Part shown: positions 9,473 through 19,645 of the stretch, piece after piece | How positions within the stretch are numbered: the first letter of the stretch is position 1 | How the letters are laid out: each line of letters begins with the position of its first letter | Source: Fibrobacteria bacterium | GTDB taxonomy: Bacteria > Fibrobacterota > Fibrobacteria > UBA11236 | Assembly: GCA_017881725.1 (NCBI GenBank) | Contig: JADGQO010000235.1 | Location: 1 to 64,000, forward strand | Reading direction: 5' to 3' | Length of the DNA stretch: 64,000 nucleotides | The notes under the pieces: model-generated | What the model was told of the DNA's origin: nothing | Databases searched by the model: none | The model's input: only the letters and a program-made list of their open reading frames with translations | Program-made: the position numbers and the translations under genes

Positions 9473-10567
9473 ATGTCCTTAGAAAAACCCGCCGATTCAC
9501 ATCCCCCGGAAAAAAATCCTTCCGCGATGGCTGATCAAGTCTCCGGCCCCGCGCATGATCACAACAACGACAACCGCGCACCCACCGGGGGAGCGCATTC
9601 ACACGTACACGCCTTGCATGATCATAGCGGGCAGGATCATAGTGGGCACGGACATGCCGACCACGTGCACGGTTCGTATGGAAAACTCCTGGCCTGCTTT
9701 TGGATTGTCGCGATTTTTATGCTCGTGGAAATCGTTTGCGGGAAACTGTTTCACTCGTTGGCCCTGCTCTCGGACGGTTTCCATATGCTGTCCGACGCCG
9801 TATCGTTAGGCCTTTCCGCCTTCGCAGTGTATTTCGGAAGCCGTCGGGCCACCCAGTCAAAGACCTTTGGGTATAAACGTCTGGAGATCCTCGCGGCCTT
9901 TGGGAACGGCCTGACCCTGGTTTTCTTATCCTGTTTTATCGCCGTCGAAGCGGTTTCGCGTTTAGGCCACCCTGAACCTGTCGCAGCCCGCAGCATGATG
10001 GGCGTAGCCCTTGCGGGCATGATACTCAACGCCGGGGTCGCCTGGTGGTTGCATCGTGGCGGGGAAGAAAAAACCTTGAATGAAGAAAGCGTTTTCATAC
10101 ATGTCCTGGGCGATTTAGGGGCCTCGGCCGCTGCGGTTCTGGCCGGTCTGCTTATTATGACTCGGGGATGGCTATGGGCGGACCCGGCTTTAAGCCTGAT
10201 TATCGCTTTGGTTTTGGCCTTTGGCGGAGTCCGCGTGATGCGGCGCAGCGGGCACATTCTCATCGAAGGCGCACCCGAAGGACTGCCCTTGGAGAGCGTC
10301 CGGGAGCGGATGTTGTCCATGGCCCAGGTTCGCAAAGTGCATGATTTACATGTTTGGACCATGAATGGGCGGGATTTGTACCTGAGCGCGCATATCGAGA
10401 CCGAATCCGGTGAATATTCGGAAAAAGCGGTCACTCGGAACCTGACCATGGCATTGCATCATGATTTCCAAATTGGTCACATCACCTTGCAAGTCGGTCA
10501 ATGCGAGGACTCGGATTGCCTGAATAATTGCGAAGCGCCCAACCAGAAATTTCCCTCCGTAATCTAA
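9473..10567 (+). CDS. Cation diffusion facilitator (CDF) family Zn/Co/Cd efflux transporter
   Basis: His-rich N-terminus, LLSDGFHMLSDAVSLGLSAFA CDF TM2 signature, ...HDLHVWTMNGRDLYLSAHIE C-terminal domain. Confidence 0.93.
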   Translation: MSLEKPADSHPPEKNPSAMADQVSGPAHDHNNDNRAPTGGAHSHVHALHDHSGQDHSGHGHADHVHGSYGKLLACFWIVAIFMLVEIVCGKLFHSLALLSDGFHMLSDAVSLGLSAFAVYFGSRRATQSKTFGYKRLEILAAFGNGLTLVFLSCFIAVEAVSRLGHPEPVAARSMMGVALAGMILNAGVAWWLHRGGEEKTLNEESVFIHVLGDLGASAAAVLAGLLIMTRGWLWADPALSLIIALVLAFGGVRVMRRSGHILIEGAPEGLPLESVRERMLSMAQVRKVHDLHVWTMNGRDLYLSAHIETESGEYSEKAVTRNLTMALHHDFQIGHITLQVGQCEDSDCLNNCEAPNQKFPSVI

Positions 10568-10691
10568 AGCCCAATATCGGCCAGGTACCTTTCCTGGAAT
10601 GCCGGTATTTTTTACAATAGGGCTTGCTTTCGGGAGACCGGCCCGCACCCTCAGCGCCCCCGTTTACCCATTCTTTACCTCGGGAGAATAC

Positions 10692-13600
10692 ATGGCGTTT
10701 TTGGATTTTCTGAAGCCCCAATGGAAACACAGTGACCCCGTCGCTAGGGCCGCTGCTATCCGGGCTTTAGCCGACGATCAACAGTCGCTGCTGTTGAGCC
10801 TGGCCTTGGAAGACGTTGAACCCGCCAACCGGTTGTTGGCCGCGCGTCGCGTCAAAGACGCGGAAATGCTTAAAAAACTACGTGACAAATCCACCGATCG
10901 GGCAATTAAGGATTTAGCCCAGAAACAATGGGTGGAGAGCCAGATTTTGGCGGCCCAAGCCACGGCGAAAGATCAAGCTGCAATGGATGCTTGCCGTTCG
11001 GCTTTGGAAAACGTGGGGGATGATCAAAAGGGGCTGGAAGAAATCGCGCGGGGAGCAGCCATCTTGGAGATTCGCTCGCAGGCCTTCGCGAAATTGATCC
11101 ACGCCGGAGCCTTCCAGGCCGTGGCACTCTCCGAAGAAAATGAAACCCTCGCCTTGCGCGCGCTGGAAAAGGTGACGCGCGAATCCCACCTGGAGGCTTT
11201 GGCCAAGAGCGCCCGGAGTAAGGCCGTGCGCGGAGCCGCCAAAGAGCGCCTGAAATCCCTGGTCTCGGCCAAGGGGCCGGATGTCGCCTCCATCAATCGA
11301 GCCAAACTCTCCCTGGTATTATCCGTCGCGGACAAAGCCGGAACCGCCGCCGAGGAACCTCCTCCGAATTATGCCTGGGAACAGGGGAAAAACCAATTGG
11401 ACGAAGCCGAGGCCGCGTTGAATGAACTTATTCAGGGAGGCGCCGCTCTGGACGGCGCCAAGCTGGCGCGTTTCCGGGACAGCGCCTCCAAATTCCGTAC
11501 GCGTTACGCGCGTTGGCAGCATGAACGCAATGAGCGCGAAGCGAAGGAAAAAGCCGCGCTGGAATCCAAAGCCAGGAAAGAAGCGGTTTGCGCACGCCTG
11601 GAAAGCATGTGGAATGAGACTCCTGCCCCGGTTTCGCCCGGCATCGCCGATGTCAAGGAAACCATCGTCTCCTTAGAAAACGCATCCGCACCAGGCATGA
11701 ATCCGGAAACGCTTCCGCCCGTCGTGATTCCTGATCCATTCGCCGCTGAGGCCGTCGAGATCCGCTCCTTGCGCGATCAATTCCTCGCCTTGGGCTCCGG
11801 TCCCGAAGCTGAAAATGCGGACCTGTTCAAGCGCTTTCGGACCGCGCTGGAGCGGCTCGAACGCCGCGCGCGCGATCGCGAAACCACTACTCGACGTCAG
11901 ACCGAGGAAATCGTACACGGAGGAAAATTAGCCGACCTGTGCGCCCAAGCCGAAGCGTTGGCCCAATTGCCGGCCTTGCAAGCCGCCGAGCGCCTGCGCG
12001 AAATCCGGCGCGAGTGGACCAAGTCCCTGGCCGCGGCCGGAAATTATCAGGGCCGGGAGGAGTATCGTGCGCGTTACGAGGCCGCCATCGCCTCCACCCA
12101 TTCGGCCGTCGAGCGCCTGCGCACGGACCACCTGGAACGCATGCGAGCGTTGTTGCCGGAGCTGGAAGGCTTGCTGGAAGCGCCGGACATGCTCCAAGCC
12201 GAAAAACGTTTCAAGATCTTGTATGGCGAATGGAAATCCTTGGCGCCCGCCCCTGTGGGTCTGGAAGCGGATGCCCTGCTGGGCCGGTACCAAGCGTTTC
12301 ACGATCAGTTCCGGGAAGCCCAGGACTGGCTGCGCTGGTCCAACCTGCGCGCCAAACAAGCTATTTGCGATCACACGGAAGCTCTGCTGGCTCAGGAAGA
12401 CCGCAAGTCCATGGTCGCCCGCTTCCGTGAGTTGCAAGCCGAGTGGAAATCGCTCGGACCGGTGCCGTGGGACAGTTCCGAGGCCCTGTGGGATCGCTAC
12501 CATCACGCCTGTGACGCGCTTTACGAAAAATGCCGCGAGTATTTCGCCGAGTTGGACGTCGAGCGCGAAAGCAACCTGAAGGCCAAGGAAGAATTGTGCG
12601 CCCGCGTCGAAGCGATTCCGGCCAGCCAGGAAATCGACTGGCGCGAAGCCATGGAAACCGTGAAGGAAGCCCAAGGCGCCTGGAAGACCCTCGGCGCTGT
12701 GCCCAAAGCGCAAAATGAAGCGGTGTGGAACCGGTTCCGCTCCGCGTGCAACGCGTTTTTTGCCCTCAAGGACGGTCATAACCAGGACAATTTGGGCAAA
12801 AAGATTGAATTGATTGAGCTCGTGGAAGCGCTGAAGGACTCGACGGAATGGAAATCCGCCGGCATCAAGATCAAAGAAGCTCAGGAAAAATGGAAGACCG
12901 TCGGGCCCGTGCCGCGCGATCAAGCCGAAGGGATTTGGAGCCGGTTTCACGGCGCTTGCGAGCATTTCTTCCAAGCCCGCCGCGCGTACCATGAACAGCT
13001 GGAACAGGAACGTCCGCAGAACCAGGCCCGCAAGGAAGCCCTGTGCGCGGCCATGGAAGCGATCGATGCTTTGTCCAACGACGCGGAGCGCTTCGAGCGG
13101 ATCAAAGAAGCGCAGGCCGCCTGGAAGGAAATTCCTCCCATTTCGCGGGATGCGGACGAACAATTGTGGGAGCGTTTCCGCAAACCCATCGACGCCTATT
13201 TCGAAAGCCGGAAGGCCCGCGTTGGCGAAGAGCGCAAGAGCCGCGAAGAGAACGCCAAGATCAAAGAGGATATCTGCATTGAAGCGGAGTCCCTGATCGG
13301 TTCGACGGAATGGAAAGCCACCATCGACAAGATCAAGTCCTTGCAAGAGCGATGGAAGGCCACGGGACCGGCCCCGCGCGAGATGGACCGCGAGTTGTGG
13401 CGCCGTTTCCGCAGCGCTTGCGACGCGTTTTTCGACCGCCTCAAGGAAACGTCCGCAAAGCGGGATCAGGAACGTGGCTCCAATCTCAAGCGCAAAACCG
13501 ATTTGTGTTTCCTGGCGGAGCTTTATCTTTCCCAGCCCCTCACGGAACCCGAGGTCCAGGTTCGCGCCGCTTGGTTAGCCGCCGGCTTGCCGGTGGACCT

Positions 13601-14099
13601 GGCCCGCTTCAAGCCCAAGGAAGGCTCCGTGGATTGGAACGACGCCACGGCCAGGGTCAAAGCCATCCAGCAGGAATGGAAACGCGTCGGACCGGTGCCG
13701 CGTGAAATCAGCGACGCCCTATGGGAACGCTTCCATGCCGCCTGTGACGGTTTTTTTGAGGAACGCCGGGTAGCATTGGGGTTACGTCCCGAGGATCCGC
13801 AGGCCAACTTGGAGAAGAAGCTCGATTTGATCGCCGATGCGGAAGGCCTGGCCCAGAACCCCGGCCCCGAGTCCGCGCGCCACGTGGTGCAGCTGCAACG
13901 GGAATGGCGTCAGATCGGACCCGTACCGCGCGCGCAAAGCGACTATGTCTGGCAACGTTTCACGGAAGCCTGCAACGCAGCCTACGGTCAATCGGAAAAT
14001 CAGGGCCCCAACCGAGGGGGACATGATAATTCCGGCGGAGATTCGGCCGGGGACGATGTGTCCCAATCCGAGCCGGCTGATTCCGCATCACCGGTTTGA
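10692..14099 (+). CDS. DUF349 repeat protein (about nine repeats)
   Basis: Repeated xWKxxGPVPR...LWxRFxxACDxFF units; ATG 10692 follows a GGGAGAA-like site (ORF track begins earlier at 10599). Confidence 0.88.
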   Translation: MAFLDFLKPQWKHSDPVARAAAIRALADDQQSLLLSLALEDVEPANRLLAARRVKDAEMLKKLRDKSTDRAIKDLAQKQWVESQILAAQATAKDQAAMDACRSALENVGDDQKGLEEIARGAAILEIRSQAFAKLIHAGAFQAVALSEENETLALRALEKVTRESHLEALAKSARSKAVRGAAKERLKSLVSAKGPDVASINRAKLSLVLSVADKAGTAAEEPPPNYAWEQGKNQLDEAEAALNELIQGGAALDGAKLARFRDSASKFRTRYARWQHERNEREAKEKAALESKARKEAVCARLESMWNETPAPVSPGIADVKETIVSLENASAPGMNPETLPPVVIPDPFAAEAVEIRSLRDQFLALGSGPEAENADLFKRFRTALERLERRARDRETTTRRQTEEIVHGGKLADLCAQAEALAQLPALQAAERLREIRREWTKSLAAAGNYQGREEYRARYEAAIASTHSAVERLRTDHLERMRALLPELEGLLEAPDMLQAEKRFKILYGEWKSLAPAPVGLEADALLGRYQAFHDQFREAQDWLRWSNLRAKQAICDHTEALLAQEDRKSMVARFRELQAEWKSLGPVPWDSSEALWDRYHHACDALYEKCREYFAELDVERESNLKAKEELCARVEAIPASQEIDWREAMETVKEAQGAWKTLGAVPKAQNEAVWNRFRSACNAFFALKDGHNQDNLGKKIELIELVEALKDSTEWKSAGIKIKEAQEKWKTVGPVPRDQAEGIWSRFHGACEHFFQARRAYHEQLEQERPQNQARKEALCAAMEAIDALSNDAERFERIKEAQAAWKEIPPISRDADEQLWERFRKPIDAYFESRKARVGEERKSREENAKIKEDICIEAESLIGSTEWKATIDKIKSLQERWKATGPAPREMDRELWRRFRSACDAFFDRLKETSAKRDQERGSNLKRKTDLCFLAELYLSQPLTEPEVQVRAAWLAAGLPVDLARFKPKEGSVDWNDATARVKAIQQEWKRVGPVPREISDALWERFHAACDGFFEERRVALGLRPEDPQANLEKKLDLIADAEGLAQNPGPESARHVVQLQREWRQIGPVPRAQSDYVWQRFTEACNAAYGQSENQGPNRGGHDNSGGDSAGDDVSQSEPADSASPV

Positions 14100-14121
14100 T
14101 CCACATAATCTGATTAATCTG

Positions 14122-14159
14122 AAAAGGGGTGCCATCTAATGACGGCACCCCTTTTTTTT
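14122..14159 (+). terminator. Rho-independent terminator after DUF349 gene (possibly bidirectional)
   Basis: AAAA GGGGTGCC-ATCTAATGAC-GGCACCCC TTTTTTTT: perfect 8-bp stem plus T8; T4 tract also on the opposite strand. Confidence 0.93.
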
Positions 14160-14501
14160 CGACTCGACGGCACATTGCGGTGCAAGGCGCCATCGAATGG
14201 CGGGCCCCATGCGGCCGCGCCTTACGCTTTTTCTTGTTAAAAGGCCGCAACGACAAGAGATTGATCACCTCGCTGCGATGGAGCCAATAGGTCAAACCGG
14301 CGGCATCCTTCGCCTTCACCCGATCGATATAATCCAGGCCCAGGGCCCGGCTATGCAGCTTGCGCACCGCGACGATGTCCAGTGACGCGTTCTTGGTCCC
14401 ATTCACCAGGATGCCGTAGCCCAGGCCATTGTCCACGTTCGGATCCGTCATGGCCTCGGTTAATTCATGCGAGGACACCTTGGTCACGCAATCATGGCCG
14501 G

Positions 14502-15593
14502 TCAACGATCCGGTATTCCCCACCCAGGCATAATCCGCCTTTCGGTGTGAGGTAGGTATTCGACTCCGATGTCGTGGTTAGAGTGACATAACTGTTTGCC
14601 GTCCTCGTAGGTTCCATGGCCGATCAAAGGATTCAGGCGAATCACCGATCCGTGCGCCACAGGAGTGCCATCATCATTTTTAAGCGGCTGACACAGAACC
14701 ACATGGGCGATGAAACTGGCTGAGTCCGGCGGATCATCGAGGACACTGGCCGCCAACTCCTGCAAATCGTTTTGCGCTCCGGATTGCGGGAACTGAACCA
14801 GGGAATCGAATTGCCGGGGGCGTTCATCCACCATCGGCAAACAGACCCGACCCGTGCCGATGCTGTATACTTCGATGGACTCCGAATCCCCGCCATACCA
14901 GGACGGGTTCGCAAGCGTCTCCACCACTCCCGCCATGATGGGGTTATTGAAGCCTCCGATGGCACCGTCCCAATAACGTTTAGGCGCATACGCCGCATTG
15001 GTGGGAAATACCGCCGGTTGGTCGAAATAATTTATCGACGCGTTGCTGGATGCGTGAATGGCCTCGGCCAAAGCGGGTGGATCTTTTCTCCCCTGATCCG
15101 CGGCCAGGCTTTGCGGGTCCGATCGAAAAAAAACCGCGCGCCTCAAATCATAATCAAAAGAGCAGATCATGATTTTCGGCAGTTTGTACTTCGAATCCTC
15201 CAACGCGAGTTGATGCAAGGGCACGGTCCCGCAAGGATGCAAAAGGGATTGCAGGCCCTCCAGTTTTTTGTCCGCCTGATACCTGGGACCCATCTGAAAG
15301 AATTTTTCCACGATGGCGGCGACTGGGTTGCGCGTCGCGTCCAAATGGACGAAAATGGATTTCCGTTTCTTTTCATCCTTAAAATATCCGAGTATTTCCG
15401 AGAGCCGCATATTCGCGATCAAACCGCCTAAAACAATACTCCCACCGGAATTGGCTATTGCCAAATCAAAATGGGACAGCAGCTCGCGGCCTTGGATATC
15501 ACCGTAGATATCCATGAGCGCACGCGCCTGGATCAGCGCCCAGGAACCGCCGCCGTCCAAGGAAAGAATTCTGAATTTCTTTTTTCAGACATT
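14502..15593 (-). pseudogene. Patatin-like phospholipase, frame-disrupted at its 5' end
   Basis: FRILSLDGGGSWALIQARAL...NSGGSIVLGGL patatin DGGGxR-like and GxSxG-like region; likely initiator ATG (complement ~15593) is out of frame with the body by one base in an A6 run. Confidence 0.7.
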
Positions 15594-15675
15594 GCGATGC
15601 CTCGTTTGTTGAATCGATTTGGACAACCGAGGTCGATGCAGGAAGATTATCCGATGCTCCGATCGACCCCGAAAA

Positions 15676-15960
15676 ATGAACCGTTACACTCCGTATCATA
15701 CCAATCGCTGGTTGAACTGGGGCGCTGCTGCCCTGACGACACTATTCGTGATTGGCGGCGGCTCCACCGAACCGCATTACCTGTTCCTCGCGACGGCGGA
15801 AGTGGCCACTATGTCCTACGTGGCCTGGACGGCTTTCCAATGGAAAGATTCGGAATCGATGGCCTTTCTAGATGGCACGCGGGAACAAAAACAAAACGTG
15901 GCCTTGCATTTTAATCCCCAGGAAAACCAGTTTCGCATGGTCTATGCGTATCGATTTTAA
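15676..15960 (+). CDS. Small membrane protein of unknown function
   Basis: MNRYTPYHTNRWLNWGAAALTTLFVIGGGSTEPHYLFLATAEVATMSYVAWTAFQW...; two hydrophobic segments. Confidence 0.6.
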   Translation: MNRYTPYHTNRWLNWGAAALTTLFVIGGGSTEPHYLFLATAEVATMSYVAWTAFQWKDSESMAFLDGTREQKQNVALHFNPQENQFRMVYAYRF

Positions 15961-15972
15961 CGGATGCCATGC

Positions 15973-17694
15973 TCAGGCCTTGTCGCTCAGGTATTTCCGA
16001 ATCAAGGAATTGGTCGAGGAGTCGTGCTGCAAGGCGAGGTCCGGATTCTTCTCCCCGGCTTCCAATTCGGAGAGGATTTTTTTGGCCAATTGCTTGCCCA
16101 ACTCCACGCCCCATTGGTCGTAACTGTTCACGCCCCAAATCACGCCTTGGGTGAAAATCTTATGCTCGTAGAGCGCCACCAGCGCGCCCAATACATGCGG
16201 CGTCAGTTTTTTAAACATGATGGAATTAGTGGGACGATTGCCCTCGAATACCTTATGCGGTGCCAAGCGTTTGACTTCCGCATCCGGTAGGCCGGAAGCC
16301 TTGAGCTCTGCTTCCACCTGAGCCAGCGTCTTGCCTTCCATCAAAGCCTCGGTTTGCGCGAAGAAATTGGAGAGCAACATGCGATGATGATCACCGATGG
16401 GATTATGCGATTGGGCCGGAGCCATGAAATCCGCGGGAATGAACTTGGTTCCCTGATGGATCAATTGATAAAAGGAATGCTGGCCGTTGGTGCCCGGTTC
16501 GCCCCAGATGATGGGCCCGGTTTGGGTCTGGACGCGGTTCCCGTCCTTATCCACGAATTTGCCGTTGGACTCCATGTCCGCCTGCTGTAAATAGGCCGGC
16601 AGGCGGTGCAGGTATTGATCATAAGGCAGGATGGCGTGCGTTTGCGCCCCGAAAAACTCCCCGTACCAGACACCCAGAAGCGCCAGGGTAACCGGCAAGT
16701 TACTCTCGAACGGCGCGGTGCGGAAATGCTTGTCCATATCGTGGGCGCCCGCCAGGAAATCACGGAAATGCCCGAACCCGATGGACAGGGCGATGGACAA
16801 TCCGATGGCCGACCAGCAGGAATACCGGCCCCCCACCCAATCCCAGAACTCGAAGGCATTGGCCGTGTCGATGCCGAAGGCCCGGATGGCTTCCAGATTG
16901 GTGGACAAGGCGACGAAATGCTTGGCGACGGCGGATAGATCCCCGCCGCAGGCTTCCAGCAAGGCCGCGCGCGCGGTATGCGCGTTGGCCATGGTTTCCT
17001 GGGTCGTGAATGTTTTCGACGCGACGATGAACAGCGTCCGATGCAAATCCACCTTGCGCAGGGTCTCGGCCATGTGGGTAGCATCCACGTTACTCACGAA
17101 GAACGACTCAAGGACCAGCTTTCCGTCTGATCCGTAAGCGTAAGGCTTCAAGGCTTCCGTCGCCATCACCGGGCCCAAATCGGATCCTCCGATGCCGATA
17201 TTGACCACGTATTTGATGGACTCGCCCGTATGTCCCAACCACGCGCCACTGCGCACCTTTTCGGTGAAGGCTCGCATTTTATCGAGCACGGCCCGGACCT
17301 TGGGCATTACGTCCTCGCCGTCCACCAGCACCGGCGTGCCGGTTAGATTGCGCAGCGCGGTATGCAGCACTGCGCGATTTTCGGTGAAATTGATCTTGGC
17401 TCCCGCGAACATGGCGTCGCGCGTTTCCGCCACCTGGGTTTCCACGGCCAGACGGCGCAGTAACGCCAGGGTTTCGGCTTCGGCGATGTTTTTGCTGAAG
17501 TCGACATAAAGGCCGCAGGCTTCCAGATTCATTTTCTCGGCGCGTTGCGGATCGCGGCCGAACAATTCTTTCATTTTCCAGGATGCGGCGCGACCGTGAT
17601 GTTCTTTCAGGGCTTTCCAGGCGGGCAAAGATGCGGTGGGACTCAAAGGATACCTCTTACTTAAAGTTGCCTGGATAATATAACTAATGGCCAT
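15973..17694 (-). CDS. pgi: Glucose-6-phosphate isomerase
   Basis: [58 protein letters not shown]. Confidence 0.96.
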   Translation of the reverse strand: MAISYIIQATLSKRYPLSPTASLPAWKALKEHHGRAASWKMKELFGRDPQRAEKMNLEACGLYVDFSKNIAEAETLALLRRLAVETQVAETRDAMFAGAKINFTENRAVLHTALRNLTGTPVLVDGEDVMPKVRAVLDKMRAFTEKVRSGAWLGHTGESIKYVVNIGIGGSDLGPVMATEALKPYAYGSDGKLVLESFFVSNVDATHMAETLRKVDLHRTLFIVASKTFTTQETMANAHTARAALLEACGGDLSAVAKHFVALSTNLEAIRAFGIDTANAFEFWDWVGGRYSCWSAIGLSIALSIGFGHFRDFLAGAHDMDKHFRTAPFESNLPVTLALLGVWYGEFFGAQTHAILPYDQYLHRLPAYLQQADMESNGKFVDKDGNRVQTQTGPIIWGEPGTNGQHSFYQLIHQGTKFIPADFMAPAQSHNPIGDHHRMLLSNFFAQTEALMEGKTLAQVEAELKASGLPDAEVKRLAPHKVFEGNRPTNSIMFKKLTPHVLGALVALYEHKIFTQGVIWGVNSYDQWGVELGKQLAKKILSELEAGEKNPDLALQHDSSTNSLIRKYLSDKA

Positions 17695-17711
17695 TTGGGA
17701 TAGTTTTTATC

Positions 17712-18383
17712 TTGGACAACATGCCCAATCAAAAAGCCGTTTCCGGACCCAAGGTCGTGTTCACTTTGTTCGCCGGCGCATTTTTGTTGGCCGGTATCCT
17801 ATTCACGGTCGGGTATCGGAAAAAACTTTCCGACCAGCGCCTCCTGGTTGCCAATCGTCCCGGGGCTATGGCTTTCATCGACAGCGCCTCCACGCCGGAA
17901 AAAATCCGCGCCTGGCTGTCCCCTCTGCCCAAGGAATGGGTGCAGGTCACTTCCGTAGAGGGACAAGGCTACGTGTTACTCGTTCCCTGTTATTCCGAGA
18001 TTGGAAAATTGCGGATGATGCCGGACTCGGGGTCCGGACCCATATTGGCTTGCGATGCCTGTCGCGAACCCGGCGAGTTCCATATCGCCTCCCTCGCCGT
18101 TACGTCCGACAGCGCATGGGATGTCCGCCTGGCTCCGCCTTCCGGAATTCCTCCCGCCGAAACGATCCCAACCGGGACCTTGCGCATTTATCCCGTCAGT
18201 GATTCCTTGCTCCAACATTTCCCCGCAGCGCCCTTCAAAGGCCGCATCGCCGTATGGATCCAGCCGCGCGCCTCCGGTCAGGAAGACACCGCCTTATTCG
18301 TCCCCAAATCCGAGGAGAGGGAATTCGAGACCTTGCGCGCAGAGGATGAAAATCCCGAAGGCTGCGGTTCCCCCAAGGACTGA
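17712..18383 (+). CDS. Membrane-anchored hypothetical protein
   Basis: N-terminal TM segment VVFTLFAGAFLLAGILFTVGY, coherent 223-aa ORF; CDAC motif. Confidence 0.65.
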   Translation: MDNMPNQKAVSGPKVVFTLFAGAFLLAGILFTVGYRKKLSDQRLLVANRPGAMAFIDSASTPEKIRAWLSPLPKEWVQVTSVEGQGYVLLVPCYSEIGKLRMMPDSGSGPILACDACREPGEFHIASLAVTSDSAWDVRLAPPSGIPPAETIPTGTLRIYPVSDSLLQHFPAAPFKGRIAVWIQPRASGQEDTALFVPKSEEREFETLRAEDENPEGCGSPKD

Positions 18384-18835
18384 CTTCAAAATCGTTCCGG
18401 ATACCGGCTTGTAATCAACGGGTTCAACGGGTTCAACGACTTGCAGGTCCCGTCATTACTGGGCTTGGAGTCCGCCAAACGGCGCTGGGGATTTTTGGGT
18501 TTGATTGGAATCCCTTGCGCTAAAGGTTAGTTTGGAGGCATGCGATCACGGGTCGTCCCCATGCGTGAAATGCGCGAGAAGTTCGGCGCCGAAGTAAAGC
18601 CCTTCGACTACGCCTTTGTTTTTCCCCGCCATTATCCTGGCTGGGATCAGCCTGTGGAAGCGAAGAATCGGGAAACCGGAGACCTCGGTGCGACGACGAA
18701 TCCGAATCGAGTGGACGCAGCAGCCACTGCGCCGTTGGCGTTGCCTGCGGGAAAGACTCCCAGGTATATCGAAGTCAAAGCCCGATAAGAATCGGGTGCG
18801 CGCGTTAACCCGGCAGCCAAAAAACATTCATCATT

Positions 18836-18862
18836 AAAAAAACCCGATCCTTCCGGACCGGG
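18836..18862 (-). terminator. Rho-independent terminator downstream of the Lys/Asp/Ala-rich gene
   Basis: Minus strand CCCGGTCC-GGAA-GGATCGGG followed by T7; one mismatch in an 8-bp stem. Confidence 0.85.
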
Positions 18863-18933
18863 CCCATTCTCAAATCATCCGCAAGCGATGGATACTCCTT
18901 GGCGAAGCATCAACGCCTGGTTTGAATCCGGGA

Positions 18934-19329
18934 TTACTTGGTTTCGGCCTTGTCTTCCTTCAGCTCTTTCTTGGCGGCGCGCTTATCTTTGCGATCCTTC
19001 TTCAGCGCCTTCTTGTCTTTCTTCACGTCGGCATTGTCGGCCTTGACTTCGGATTTGTCGGCGGCCACTTCCTGCTTGTCCGCTGCGACCTTGGCGGGGG
19101 TGCCGGTCGCTTCGTCGGCTTTCAGGTCCTTCTTGTCGGCGGCGAGGGCGGCCTTGTCTTCCTTCTTCTCGGCCTTGTCCTTGTGCAATTGCTTCTTATC
19201 GGCCTTCACTTCGGACTTCTCGGATTTAACATCTTGCTTGTCGCCGGCCACTTTGGCGGAGTCGACGGCGCCGAAGGTCAAACCGGCGGTGAGGGCGAGA
19301 ATGGTAGCGGGGATGAAAAACTTCTTCAT
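18934..19329 (-). CDS. Secreted/periplasmic low-complexity Lys/Asp/Ala-rich protein
   Basis: Signal peptide MKKFFIPATILALTAGLTFGA then repeats such as VAADKQEVAADKSEVKADNADVKKDKKALKKDRKDK; own terminator downstream. Confidence 0.8.
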   Translation of the reverse strand: MKKFFIPATILALTAGLTFGAVDSAKVAGDKQDVKSEKSEVKADKKQLHKDKAEKKEDKAALAADKKDLKADEATGTPAKVAADKQEVAADKSEVKADNADVKKDKKALKKDRKDKRAAKKELKEDKAETK

Positions 19330-19645
19330 GGTATCTCCTTTAAGTTTCTTACTGCGAACTTCGGCCCGATTCGTTGGACCATGCCAGGGAGAAACGCAAG
19401 GAACATGCCGAAGTCCGGGTCCCCTATTTCAGCGATTTTAGCGATTCGGGTTGCAACGAAAAAGCCTAATGCAGCATTTGGGTTACTCGGCTTGCACGAA
19501 AAGGGTTGCTTGCATCATGCCGGTTCGAAAAAAATCCGATTACGCGTCCACGGCCCGCCGCCTAAACTTTTCCATAGGGCAATTATTTCTTTATGGTGGA
19601 AAGGTGGATTTCTCGTTCCCGCTCACGTATATTTCCAGCCGAACC

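Noticed and set aside
11928-13346. 472-aa minus-strand ORF inside the DUF349 gene
   Set aside because: Antisense shadow ORF; the plus strand has clear DUF349 repeats and codon structure, while the minus product is low-information.
18417-18441. Short tandem CAACGGGTT x2.5
   Set aside because: Too short and isolated to support a repeat element or function.
18540-18788. 82-aa plus-strand ORF
   Set aside because: No domain, no clear ribosome-binding site and weak composition; not supported enough to call.
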